From assembly GCF_001439695.1 (NCBI RefSeq), contig NZ_JYLL01000010.1, positions 119,500-183,499 of the forward strand: a stretch of DNA of 64,000 nucleotides. The letters are read 5' to 3'. The notes beneath the pieces are model-generated. The model had not been told where the DNA came from, made no database searches, and saw only the letters and a list, made by a program, of their open reading frames with translations. Every line of letters begins with the position of its first letter. Within the stretch, counting starts at the first letter, position 1. Of this stretch, positions 37,007-45,065 are shown piece by piece. The position numbers and the translations under genes are program-made. Origin of the DNA: Pseudomonas veronii (GTDB lineage Bacteria; Pseudomonadota; Gammaproteobacteria; Pseudomonadales; Pseudomonadaceae).

Positions 37007-37981
37007 ATGGTCTTTGCCTCCCCGTTCAAACGCCTGCTCCTGGGCACCGCACTGGCCTTCGGCCTGAGCACCGGCGCCCATGCCGCCGACCTGCAACCGC
37101 TGCGGGTGGCCAATCAGAAATCGACGATCAAGGCGCTGCTGGAAGTCTCCGGCGAAGCCAAGAATGTGCCCTATGAAATCCAGTGGGCGGAATTTCCGTC
37201 CGCCTCGCCGCTGGGTGAAGCCTTGAATGCTGGCGCCGTGGATATCGGTGCGCTGGGCGATGCACCGTATGTGTTCGCCCTCGGTGCCGGTGCAGCGCTC
37301 AAGGTGGTCAGCATCATCCACGCCGACGGGCGTAGCACCACCGCCCTGCTGGTGCCGAAGGACTCACCCATCAAGACCGTGGCGGACCTCAAAGGCAAGC
37401 GCATCGTGACAGGCCGTGGCTCCATCGGGCATTACCTGGCGATCAAGGCCCTGGCCAGCGCCGGCCTGACCACCCAGGACGTGCAGTTCATTTTCCTGCT
37501 GCCCAGCGAATCGCGCCTGGTGCTGGACAATGGCAGCGCCGATGCCTGGTCGACCTGGGACCCCTACACCACCGTGGTCACCTCACAAAGCCAGGCGCGG
37601 ATTGTGGCCAGCGGCAACACGCTGTTGAGCAATCACCTGTACCTCGCGGCAACCAGCCAGGCCATCAGCGAAAAACGCGCGCAGCTCGACGACTTTGTCG
37701 CACGCGTCGACCGCGCCTACGCCTGGGCCAATACGCACCCCAACGAATACGCCGCCGCCCAGAGCAAAATCACCGGGCTGCCGCTGGCCGTGCATGTGGC
37801 CGTGGCCAAAGAAACCCACCTGACCCCGGTACTGATTGACGACGCCGTGATCAGCGGCCTGCAAGCGACCGCCGACACCTACCAACAAGAAGGCCTGCTG
37901 CCCCGGCACATCGACGTGTCGCAGGGTTTCGACAAGAGCTTTAACGCCAAGCGTGCCCCCCAAAACCAAGCATCGCGTTAA
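37007..37981 (+). CDS. Sulfonate-type ABC transporter substrate-binding protein (SsuA-like)
   Basis: A 324-residue periplasmic protein. The signal peptide ends near AHA-A. The SBP_bac/NMT1-type fold shows VANQKSTIKALLE, ALNAGAVDIGALGDAPYVFA and LKGKRIVTGRGSIGHYLAIKAL, as in aliphatic sulfonate and taurine binding proteins. It would bring an organosulfur compound to an ABC importer. No permease or ATPase gene follows; instead a flavin monooxygenase gene starts 12 bases later, so the protein may use a transporter encoded elsewhere. GGAG lies 10 bases before the ATG. The 286-base gap upstream, to rhs, is AT-rich and without a gene; it probably holds both promoters. Confidence 0.88.
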   Translation: MVFASPFKRLLLGTALAFGLSTGAHAADLQPLRVANQKSTIKALLEVSGEAKNVPYEIQWAEFPSASPLGEALNAGAVDIGALGDAPYVFALGAGAALKVVSIIHADGRSTTALLVPKDSPIKTVADLKGKRIVTGRGSIGHYLAIKALASAGLTTQDVQFIFLLPSESRLVLDNGSADAWSTWDPYTTVVTSQSQARIVASGNTLLSNHLYLAATSQAISEKRAQLDDFVARVDRAYAWANTHPNEYAAAQSKITGLPLAVHVAVAKETHLTPVLIDDAVISGLQATADTYQQEGLLPRHIDVSQGFDKSFNAKRAPQNQASR

Positions 37982-37993
37982 CAGGAGCAGAAC

Positions 37994-39343
37994 ATGAGCA
38001 AGCCACGTCAATTGAAACTCGGCGCCATGGTCCACGGTGTCGGCCACGGCTGGGGCGAATGGCGCCACCCACAGGCGCAACCGAATGCCAGTACGAATTT
38101 TGCGTTCTACAAACAGCAGACTGAACTGGCCGAAACCGCCAAGTTCGACTTCGTGTTCATCGCCGACAGCCTGCACATCCATACCAAATCCAGCCCGCAT
38201 TACCTCAACCGGTTCGAACCGCTGACCATCCTCTCGGCCCTGGCCGCGTTGACCACGCATATCGGCCTGGTCGCCACCGTCACCGTCAGCTACACCGAGC
38301 CCTACCAGGTCGCACGTCAGTTCGCCTCGCTGGACCACATCAGCGGCGGCCGCGCCGGCTGGAACGTAGTCACCTCGTGGCTGAGCGGCACCGCCGATAA
38401 CTTCGGCAAGGCCGAGCACCCGCCGCATGCGGTGCGCTATCGCATCGCCAGGGAACACCTGAATGTGGTCAAGGGGTTGTGGGACTCCTGGGAAGACGAC
38501 GCCTTTGCCTACAACAAGCAAAGCGGTGAGTTCTTCACCCCGCACAAACTGCACACGCTGAATCACCAGGGCGAGTTTTTCTCGGTGAAAGGCCCGCTCA
38601 ACATCGCCCGTTCACGCCAGGGCCAGCCGGCGATTTTCCAGGCCGGCACCTCAGAGGACGGGCGCAACTTCGCCGCCGAGCATGCTGATGCGATCTTTGT
38701 ACATGTCGACAGCATCGAAGACGGCCTGGCCTACACCCAAGACCTCAAACGCCGCGCCACAGGCTTCGGCCGCGACGCCGACAGCCTGTCGATCCTGCCG
38801 GGTATCCGCCCGATTGTCGGCCGCGACGCCGCCGAAGTGGAACGCCGCTATCAGCAGGCAGTGGACCTGGTGACCGTGGAAGATGCGATTGTCGCCCTCG
38901 GTCGCCCGTTCAACGACCATGACTTCAGCCAGTACTCGCTGGACGAACCGTTCCCCGAGTTGGGCGAGCTGGGTTCCAACAGCCAGAAAGGCGGCTCCGA
39001 CCACATCAAGCAACTGGCCCGGGACAAAGGCCTGACCCTGCGCGAAGTGGCCTTGCATTTCTCGCGGCCCAAGCGTGATTTTGTCGGCACCCCGGAGCAC
39101 GTCGCCGATACGATCCAGACCTGGTTCGAGACCGGCGCCAGCGATGGTTTCATCGTCAATTCGGTGCTGCCCGATGGCTTGCAATACTTCACCGAACGGG
39201 TGGTGCCACTGCTGCAACAGCGCGGCCTGTTCCGCAGCGAATACAGCGGCCAGACCCTGCGCGACAACCTCGGCCTGGACGTACCGGCCAACCGCTACAG
39301 CGTCGCCGCCGAGGTCGAAGCACAGCAGGAGGCATTGGCATGA
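37994..39343 (+). CDS. FMN-dependent monooxygenase of the NtaA/SnaA/DszA family
   Basis: A 449-residue flavin-dependent monooxygenase of the bacterial luciferase-like class. Motifs include KFDFVFIADSLHI near residue 50, LDHISGGRAGWNVVTSW (about 115-131), and QAGTSEDGRNFAAEHADAIF (about 219), all diagnostic of the NtaA/SnaA/DszA group that oxidises nitrilotriacetate, EDTA, dibenzothiophene sulfone and related compounds with FMNH2. The gene has a good site (AGGAG) before ATG. It is coupled to a sulfonate-type binding protein gene upstream and an acyl-CoA-dehydrogenase-like gene downstream, so it probably releases sulfite or an amine from an imported compound. Confidence 0.9.
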   Translation: MSKPRQLKLGAMVHGVGHGWGEWRHPQAQPNASTNFAFYKQQTELAETAKFDFVFIADSLHIHTKSSPHYLNRFEPLTILSALAALTTHIGLVATVTVSYTEPYQVARQFASLDHISGGRAGWNVVTSWLSGTADNFGKAEHPPHAVRYRIAREHLNVVKGLWDSWEDDAFAYNKQSGEFFTPHKLHTLNHQGEFFSVKGPLNIARSRQGQPAIFQAGTSEDGRNFAAEHADAIFVHVDSIEDGLAYTQDLKRRATGFGRDADSLSILPGIRPIVGRDAAEVERRYQQAVDLVTVEDAIVALGRPFNDHDFSQYSLDEPFPELGELGSNSQKGGSDHIKQLARDKGLTLREVALHFSRPKRDFVGTPEHVADTIQTWFETGASDGFIVNSVLPDGLQYFTERVVPLLQQRGLFRSEYSGQTLRDNLGLDVPANRYSVAAEVEAQQEALA

Positions 39344-39408
39344 GCGAACCCCTCCACATCGGGGAGCCAGCCCGCTGCCCGATTTCTGACCGAGTCCATG
39401 CATCATGA
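39340..39408 (+). CDS. 22-codon ORF bridging two genes by ATGA overlaps
   Basis: This tiny ORF starts in the ATGA overlap with the monooxygenase stop and ends in an ATGA overlap with the start of the acyl-CoA-dehydrogenase-like gene. The peptide (MSEPLHIGEPARCPISDRVH...) has no recognisable family. It could be a coupling linker that carries ribosomes across a 61-base gap, or the residue of a deleted gene between its neighbours. Whether the peptide itself matters is unknown. Confidence 0.35.
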   Translation: MSEPLHIGEPARCPISDRVHAS

Positions 39409-40583
39409 CGTCATCCTCGCCACCGTCCTTGCGCGCCGTGGAAGTCGCCAACTTCGACGCCCTGCTCGACCGTCTCAGCGCCGAACTGGCCGGCAGCGCT
39501 CAGCTTTTCGACGAGAGCGGCGCCTTCCCCCACGCCAACTTCAAACGGCTGCATGAACACGGCCTGCTCGCCCTCACCGTGCCCAAGGCCCTCGGTGGCG
39601 GCGGCGCCAGCCTGGCCCAGGCACGCAAAGCCATCAGCGCGATTGCCAAGGGCGAACCCTCTACCGCGCTGATCCTGGTGATGCAGTACCTGCAACACAC
39701 GCGCCTGCAAGACAGCAAAACCTGGCCCGCGCACCTGCGTGTAAAAGTCGCCGAAGACGCGGTACGCCACGGTGCGTTGATCAACGCGCTGCGCGTCGAG
39801 CCGGACCTCGGCACCCCCGCCCGCGGCGGCCTGCCGGCGACCACCGCGGTGCGCAGCCCTGAAGGCTGGCGCATCAGCGGGCGCAAGCTCTACTCCACCG
39901 GCAGCCACGGCCTGAGCTGGTTCAGCGTGTGGGCGCGCAGTGACGATGCCGACCCGCTGGTAGGCGCCTGGCTGGTCCCCAAAAACAGCCCCGGCATAAG
40001 CATCATCGACAGCTGGGACCACCTGGGCATGCGCGCTACCTGTAGCCATGACGTGGTGTTCGACAACGTGCTGGTGCCGCTCGACCACGCCGTCAGCGTC
40101 AGCCCCTGGAGCGCACCGCAGCCGGAACTGGATGCCGAGGGGTTGCTGTGGATGTCAGTGCTGCTGTCGTCGGTGTATGACGCCGTGGCCCAGGCCGCGC
40201 GCGATTGGCTGGTGAACTGGCTGCAAACGCGCCAGCCGTCCAACCTCGGCGCCGCGCTGGCGACATTGCCGCGTTTCCAGGAAACCGTCGGGCATATCGA
40301 CACCCTGCTGTTTGCCAACCGCAGCCTGCTCGACGCCGCCGCCGAAGGGCATACCCCGGCCGGCAATGCGGCGCAGTTAAAGTACCTGGTGACCGGCAAC
40401 GCGATCCGCGCCGTGGAGCTGGCGATCGAAGCCTCGGGCAACCCCGGTCTGTCCCGCCACAGCCCGCTGCAGCGCCACTACCGCGACGTGTTGTGCAGCC
40501 GCGTCCATACCCCGCAGAACGATGCCGTGCTGCAAGGCGTCGGCAAGGCGGCCTTCGCCCAATGGCAGAAGGAACGCACATGA
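39405..40583 (+). CDS. Acyl-CoA-dehydrogenase-like flavoprotein (DszC/SfnC-type)
   Basis: A 392-residue protein with the acyl-CoA dehydrogenase fold: N-terminal helices with LLALTVPKALGGGGASLAQ, the middle beta domain (GWRISGRKLYSTGS, DHLGMRATCSHDV) and a C-terminal helical domain. Members in this context, such as DszC and SfnC, act as flavin-dependent monooxygenases or desulfurisation enzymes rather than true dehydrogenases. The usual catalytic Glu region is not evident. It is probably part of one operon with the binding protein and the monooxygenase. Confidence 0.85.
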   Translation: MTSSSPPSLRAVEVANFDALLDRLSAELAGSAQLFDESGAFPHANFKRLHEHGLLALTVPKALGGGGASLAQARKAISAIAKGEPSTALILVMQYLQHTRLQDSKTWPAHLRVKVAEDAVRHGALINALRVEPDLGTPARGGLPATTAVRSPEGWRISGRKLYSTGSHGLSWFSVWARSDDADPLVGAWLVPKNSPGISIIDSWDHLGMRATCSHDVVFDNVLVPLDHAVSVSPWSAPQPELDAEGLLWMSVLLSSVYDAVAQAARDWLVNWLQTRQPSNLGAALATLPRFQETVGHIDTLLFANRSLLDAAAEGHTPAGNAAQLKYLVTGNAIRAVELAIEASGNPGLSRHSPLQRHYRDVLCSRVHTPQNDAVLQGVGKAAFAQWQKERT

Positions 40584-40801
40584 GCCCGCTGATTATTGCC
40601 AGCCAGCGGGATGAAGACTTCAACGCCGTGATCCGTGAGCGGCTGGCCTCTCTCCACGCGACGGCGCTGGAACCGTTGCCGGACGGGCACCCGCTGTACA
40701 CCTATCCGCGGGTACGGCGGTCACCGCATACGCGGCGATTTCCACCACTGGCCAAGATGCGATTGCCGCTACGTTCCTGGCCAACCTGATCCGTCAGCTG
40801 T
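40580..40801 (+). pseudogene. Truncated/frameshifted remnant after the flavoprotein gene
   Basis: An ORF starts in an ATGA overlap with the flavoprotein stop and reads 69 codons to 40789, then changes to an unnatural Arg/Pro-rich tail near 40715. In another frame from about 40705 the sequence reads GTAVTAYAAISTTGQDAIAA...NLIRQLFNSR and stops at 40801, which looks like a natural protein end. The two parts are best explained by a frameshift or deletion in one gene. I do not recognise the family. Confidence 0.5.
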
Positions 40802-41689
40802 TCAACAGCCGTTAGCCAGGCGCTCGCGCAGGAACTCCACCAGCGCCTGCACCGGCCTCGAACTCTGCCGGTGCTGCGGGTACACCGCCGACAGCGTCAG
40901 GGCCTCGGGGGCGAAGTCTTGCAACAGCGTCACCAGGCGCCCGTCCGCCAAGGCATCGGCGACGATAAAGGTCGGCAGGTAGGTGACGCCCAGCCCGGCG
41001 ATGGCGGCGTCGCGCAGCAACTCGCCATTATTGACGCGCATGCGCCCGCTGACGTTCAGCGACTGCGGCTTGCCTTTGCTCTGGAACCGCCATTGCACCT
41101 GGCGGCCGTGGCCGTAGGGCAGGCAATCGTGGTCGGTCAGGTCGTCGGGTTTCTGCGGTGTGCCACGCAACGCAAGGTACTCGGGGCTGGCGCAGTACAC
41201 ACGCTGCACGCTGGCGATACGCCGGGCGATCAGGGTGGAGTCTTCGAGGATGCCGATGCGCAACACCAGATCGTAGCCTTCGCCGATCAAGTCCACCGGG
41301 CGGTCGCTCAGATCGACTTCCACCGACACCTGCGGATAGCGCTGCAAAAACAGCGGCAACAGGCAACCCAGATGGGCCATGGCAAACGACAACGGCGCAC
41401 TCAGGCGAATGGTGCCGCGCGGTTCGCTGTTCTGCCCGGCAATGCCCTGCTCCACCTGCTCGACTTCGCTGAGCAGGCGCAAGGCCGATTCGTAGTAACT
41501 CTGCCCCAGGGGTGTGACATCCAGGCGGCGGGTCGAGCGGTTGAGCAGGCGCACGCCGAGGCGGTCTTCGAGTTGGATCAGGCGGCGGCTGACGAATTGC
41601 TTGGACAGCCCCAATTGCTCGGCGGCGGCGGTGAAACTGCCGGATTCCATGACCTGGCAAAACAGGCGCATGTCTTCGAAGGGATTCAT
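40802..41689 (-). CDS. LysR-family transcriptional regulator
   Basis: A 295-residue LysR protein of the CrgA/DsdC-like branch. The winged helix has AAEQLGLSKQFVSRRLIQLEDRLGVRLLNRSTRR and is followed by an effector domain with IRLSAPLSFAMAHLG and GYDLVLRIGILEDS. Target and effector are unknown. It is convergent with the remnant at 40580-40801 (adjacent ends), and its upstream region carries a REP doublet. Confidence 0.9.
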   Translation of the reverse strand: MNPFEDMRLFCQVMESGSFTAAAEQLGLSKQFVSRRLIQLEDRLGVRLLNRSTRRLDVTPLGQSYYESALRLLSEVEQVEQGIAGQNSEPRGTIRLSAPLSFAMAHLGCLLPLFLQRYPQVSVEVDLSDRPVDLIGEGYDLVLRIGILEDSTLIARRIASVQRVYCASPEYLALRGTPQKPDDLTDHDCLPYGHGRQVQWRFQSKGKPQSLNVSGRMRVNNGELLRDAAIAGLGVTYLPTFIVADALADGRLVTLLQDFAPEALTLSAVYPQHRQSSRPVQALVEFLRERLANGC

Positions 41690-41771
41690 TGTCGCGTCTC
41701 GGTGGACATTTTTCTGATTTATAGCCTGTCAGGTGCTGCACCACAAACCTAATGTGCCAACACAATCAAAA

Positions 41772-41858
41772 GTGGGAGAGGGCTTGCCCCCGATAGCAAT
41801 ATGTCAGCCACTACATGCATGACTGATCCACCGCTATCGGGGGCAAGCCCCCTCCCAC
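41772..41858. repeat. REP doublet (REPIN) with inverted arms
   Basis: Two near-identical 26-base arms, 41772-41797 and 41833-41858, stand in inverted orientation about 35 bases apart. Each contains the core GGGGGCTTGCCCCCGATAGC (one base different in the first arm) and is itself palindromic around CTTGCCCCC. This is the form of the REP doublets that are dispersed between genes in P. fluorescens genomes and moved by RAYT transposases. It lies in the spacer between divergent and convergent genes and has no coding content. Confidence 0.85.
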
Positions 41859-41887
41859 AGGGGATTACCGAGATTCCCGAGGTCGGG

Positions 41888-42505
41888 TTACTTGGTGGTG
41901 AACGCCGAGTAGCTGTTCATCAGGTTGCGGTAGTTGGGAATGCGCGGCGACAGCAGGTTGGCCAGGCCTTCCATGTCGTTGCGCCAGTCAACCTGCAGCT
42001 CGCAGGCCACGGAGAACCAGTTCACCAGTTGCGCGCCGGCCGCGGTCATACGGGCCCAGGCAGCCTGTTGCACGGTTTCGTTGAAGGTACCGGAAGCGTC
42101 GGTGACCACGAACACCTCAAAGCCTTCGGAGAGAGCGCACAGGGTCGGGAACGCTACGCACACATCCGTCACCACACCGGCAATGATGATCTGCTTGCGG
42201 CCGGTCGCCTTCACCGCCTTGACGAAGTCTTCGTTGTCCCAGGCGTTGATCTGGCCAGGGCGCGGGATGTACGGCGCGTCCGGGAACAGTGCTTTGAGCT
42301 CGGGCACCAGCGGGCCGTTGGGGCCGCTTTCAAAGCTGGTGGTGAGGATGGTCGGCAGGTTGAAGAACTTCGCCACGTCGGCCAGGGCCAGCACGTTGTT
42401 CTTGAATTCGTTGGGGGAGAAATCCTGCACCAGGGAGATCAGGCCGGTCTGGTGATCCACCAACAGCACCACGGCGTCATCTTTGTTCAAGCGCTTGTAA
42501 GTCAT
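41888..42505 (-). CDS. Isochorismatase-family hydrolase (YcaC-like)
   Basis: A 205-residue cysteine hydrolase. VVLLVDHQTGLI carries the catalytic Asp near residue 17 and GVVTDVCVAFPTLCAL the nucleophile Cys near residue 118, as in YcaC; the structural stretch NAWDN also fits. Substrates of YcaC proteins are not established. It lies 27 bases after the amidohydrolase gene on the same strand, so the two and the ABM gene probably form an operon. Confidence 0.88.
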   Translation of the reverse strand: MTYKRLNKDDAVVLLVDHQTGLISLVQDFSPNEFKNNVLALADVAKFFNLPTILTTSFESGPNGPLVPELKALFPDAPYIPRPGQINAWDNEDFVKAVKATGRKQIIIAGVVTDVCVAFPTLCALSEGFEVFVVTDASGTFNETVQQAAWARMTAAGAQLVNWFSVACELQVDWRNDMEGLANLLSPRIPNYRNLMNSYSAFTTK

Positions 42506-42532
42506 GGGTTAACTCCTTTGTGGGTTTAGGTA

Positions 42533-44371
42533 TCAGAACGCAAAGCACGAGCAGCCAAACGCACCCCAGAAGCCCTGGAAGTCGCTGACCGGCACGTTGG
42601 AAAGACGCGCTTTCTCATGGCCATGAGCATGCACGCCACACGGGCCACTGCAGTGGTGAGCCTGCGCCTGCAGCGGCGAAGCGGGACGCCAGTGCCCCGG
42701 CACCTTGACCACCGGCGACCAGTCCGGCAGCACCGGCACGCGCGGCGGTGCGAAATCTTCGAAGTCGCCGGCGCCATACACCACCTTGCCGCCGACCACG
42801 GTCAGCACCGACTCGATCCACTTGATGGCCTCTTCATCGACGCTGAAAAAATCCGCCGACAGCGCGGCGACGTCCGCCAACTGGCCGACCTTGATCTGGC
42901 CCTTCTTGCCCTGCTCGGACGAGAACCAGGCGCTGCCATGGGTGAACAGCTCCAGCGCGGTCAGGCGCGGCAGGCCTTCGGCGTGCAGCTCCAGGCCGCC
43001 CACGGTGCGGCCGCTGACCATCCAGTACAGCGAGGTCCACGGGTTGTAGCTCGACACCCGCGTGGCGTCGGTGCCCGCGCCGACCGGTACACCTTCGGCG
43101 AGCATGCGTTTGATCGGCGGCGTGGCTTCGGCGGCCTTGGCGCCGTAGCGCTCGACAAAGTACTCACCCTGGAACGCCATGCGGTCCTGGATCGCAATCC
43201 CGCCGCCGAGGGCGCGCACACGCTCGATGTTGTGCGGGGTGATGGTTTCGGCGTGGTCGAAGAACCACGGCAGGCCATTGAACGGGATGTCGCGGTTGAC
43301 CTTCTCGAACACATCGAGCATGCGCGAGATCGACTCGTTATAGGTGGCGTGCAGGCGGAACGGCCAGCGCTGCTCGACCAGGTGGCGCACCACCGGCTCC
43401 AGTTCCTGCTCCATGCTCAGCGGCAGGTCCGGGCGCGGTTCGAGGAAGTCTTCGAAGTCGGCGGCGGAGAACACCAGCATCTCGCCGGCGCCGTTGTGGC
43501 GCAGGTAGTCGTCGCCCTGGTGCAGGGTGACGCTGCCGGTCCAGTGCTTGAAGTCGCTGAGTTCTTCCTTGGGCTTCTGCGTGAACAGGTTGTAGGCGAT
43601 ACGTACCGTCAGCTGTTCATCCTTGGCCAGTTGCTCGATCACCGCGTAATCGTCGGGGTAGTTCTGGAAGCCGCCGCCGGCGTCGATCGCACTGGTCAGG
43701 CCGAGGCGATTGAGTTCGCGCATGAACTGGCGGGTCGAGTTGACCTGGTATTCCAACGGCAGTTTCGGGCCCTTGGCCAGGGTCGCATACAGGATCATCG
43801 CGTTGGGCCGCGCCACCAGCATGCCGGTGGGGTTGCCGTTGCTGTCACGCACGATCTCGCCGCCCGGCGGGTTCGGGGTGTCCTTGGTGTAGCCGGCCAC
43901 GCGCAGGGCGGCGCGGTTGAGCAAGGCGCGGTCATACAGGTGCAGCACGAACACCGGCGTGTCCGGCGCCGCTTGGTTGAGCTCGTCCAGGGTCGGCATG
44001 CGCTTTTCGGCGAACTGGAATTCGTTCCAGCCGCCGACCACGCGCACCCATTGCGGCGTCGGGGTGCGATCGGCCTGGTCCTTGAGCATGCGCAAGGCAT
44101 CGGCCAGGGACGGCACGCCTTCCCAGCGCAGTTCGAGGTTGTAGTTCAAGCCGCCACGGATCAGGTGCAGGTGCGAGTCGTTGAGGCCGGGGATCACCGT
44201 GCGGCCCTTGAGGTCGATGACCTGGGTGCCGCTGCCGCGCAGGGCCATGGCCTCGCCATCGGTGCCCACGGCCACGAAGCGCCCCAGGCGAATGGCGACG
44301 GCGGTGGCGCGTGGGTTTTCACGGTCCACGGTGTGGAACTGGCCATTGAACAAAATCAGATCGGCGTTCAT
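42533..44371 (-). CDS. YtcJ-like metal-dependent amidohydrolase
   Basis: A 612-residue amidohydrolase of the YtcJ type. The metal site begins with VIPGLNDSHLHL (HxH near residue 67) and the barrel contains DHAETITPHN and GAGTDATRVSSYNP (Asp at the end of the barrel). The N-terminal DLILFNGQFHTVD is the usual start. The protein is about 60-70 residues longer than typical; the extra C-terminus is rich in His and Cys (AHHCSGPCGVHAHGHE), which could bind metal. It overlaps the ABM gene by 4 bases. The substrate, probably an amide or N-formyl compound, is unknown. Confidence 0.85.
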   Translation of the reverse strand: MNADLILFNGQFHTVDRENPRATAVAIRLGRFVAVGTDGEAMALRGSGTQVIDLKGRTVIPGLNDSHLHLIRGGLNYNLELRWEGVPSLADALRMLKDQADRTPTPQWVRVVGGWNEFQFAEKRMPTLDELNQAAPDTPVFVLHLYDRALLNRAALRVAGYTKDTPNPPGGEIVRDSNGNPTGMLVARPNAMILYATLAKGPKLPLEYQVNSTRQFMRELNRLGLTSAIDAGGGFQNYPDDYAVIEQLAKDEQLTVRIAYNLFTQKPKEELSDFKHWTGSVTLHQGDDYLRHNGAGEMLVFSAADFEDFLEPRPDLPLSMEQELEPVVRHLVEQRWPFRLHATYNESISRMLDVFEKVNRDIPFNGLPWFFDHAETITPHNIERVRALGGGIAIQDRMAFQGEYFVERYGAKAAEATPPIKRMLAEGVPVGAGTDATRVSSYNPWTSLYWMVSGRTVGGLELHAEGLPRLTALELFTHGSAWFSSEQGKKGQIKVGQLADVAALSADFFSVDEEAIKWIESVLTVVGGKVVYGAGDFEDFAPPRVPVLPDWSPVVKVPGHWRPASPLQAQAHHCSGPCGVHAHGHEKARLSNVPVSDFQGFWGAFGCSCFAF

Positions 44372-44958
44372 AGGGTTTCCTTTACAGAGGCTTCAAGCCA
44401 GGGAGCGAACAGGCGGGTAGCCGCCGGCATCAGCAGGTACACCACCAGCAACACGATGGTCAGGGTGATCAGGAAGGTGGCGACCACGTAGTTGGACAGG
44501 AACGGGTGCAGGCCCAATATCGGGCCCCACACGATCGGTACCAGCAGGGTCAGCGGCAGGATCACGCACAGGGTGACCACGGCCTGTTTCCAGCGCGGCG
44601 GTTTGGCGACGCTGTCGGTTTGGGGGGTGAACCAGAACTCGTTGACCGCACCGATTTCGGTGTGGTCGCCGTCGGCCAGCATCGGCGCGGCTTCTTCGAT
44701 CAGGGTTTTGCGCTCGGGGGAGTCGAGCCAGCGTTGCAGGTCGTCGGTGGAGCGGTAGCGCAACACGCAGGTGAACAGCGACAGGCCGTCGTGTTTACCG
44801 CGCACGACGTCGACGCCGAGGTGGCCCGGGCGTTCGCCGGCGATGCGTACTATGCGGCGTAGCCACGCTTCGTAGTTGGCCTCGCTGCCGGATTTGATCC
44901 GGTGTTTGACGATCAGGGTGACGACTTCGTCGGAACCGGTTTCAGGTGTTGGGTCCAT
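44368..44958 (-). CDS. Antibiotic biosynthesis monooxygenase (ABM) domain protein with membrane anchor
   Basis: A 196-residue protein. The N-terminal ABM domain (about residues 10-105: VTLIVKHRIKSGSEANYEAWL, ERPGHLGVDVV) is a small ferredoxin-like fold that can act as a cofactor-free oxygenase. After it come two strong hydrophobic segments (about 125-147 and 155-177), so the domain faces the cytoplasm from the membrane. It is the first gene of the probable operon with the amidohydrolase and the YcaC-like hydrolase. The 107-base gap before the LysR gene on the same strand holds nothing that I can identify. Confidence 0.8.
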   Translation of the reverse strand: MDPTPETGSDEVVTLIVKHRIKSGSEANYEAWLRRIVRIAGERPGHLGVDVVRGKHDGLSLFTCVLRYRSTDDLQRWLDSPERKTLIEEAAPMLADGDHTEIGAVNEFWFTPQTDSVAKPPRWKQAVVTLCVILPLTLLVPIVWGPILGLHPFLSNYVVATFLITLTIVLLVVYLLMPAATRLFAPWLEASVKETL

Positions 44959-45065
44959 GGTGTGTTCTTCCCCCTGGAGAGCTGAGCGATGAGACGAGTT
45001 TGGCGGCGACGGGCGATTCGGAATTGGATGTTTGTGCTGTTTGGCGCGGTGACTTGCCGGGCCGC

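Noticed and set aside
42617..44491. 624-codon open frame antisense to the amidohydrolase gene
   Set aside because: The - frame has the metal-site motifs and family length; the + frame is His/Arg/Gln-rich shadow translation.
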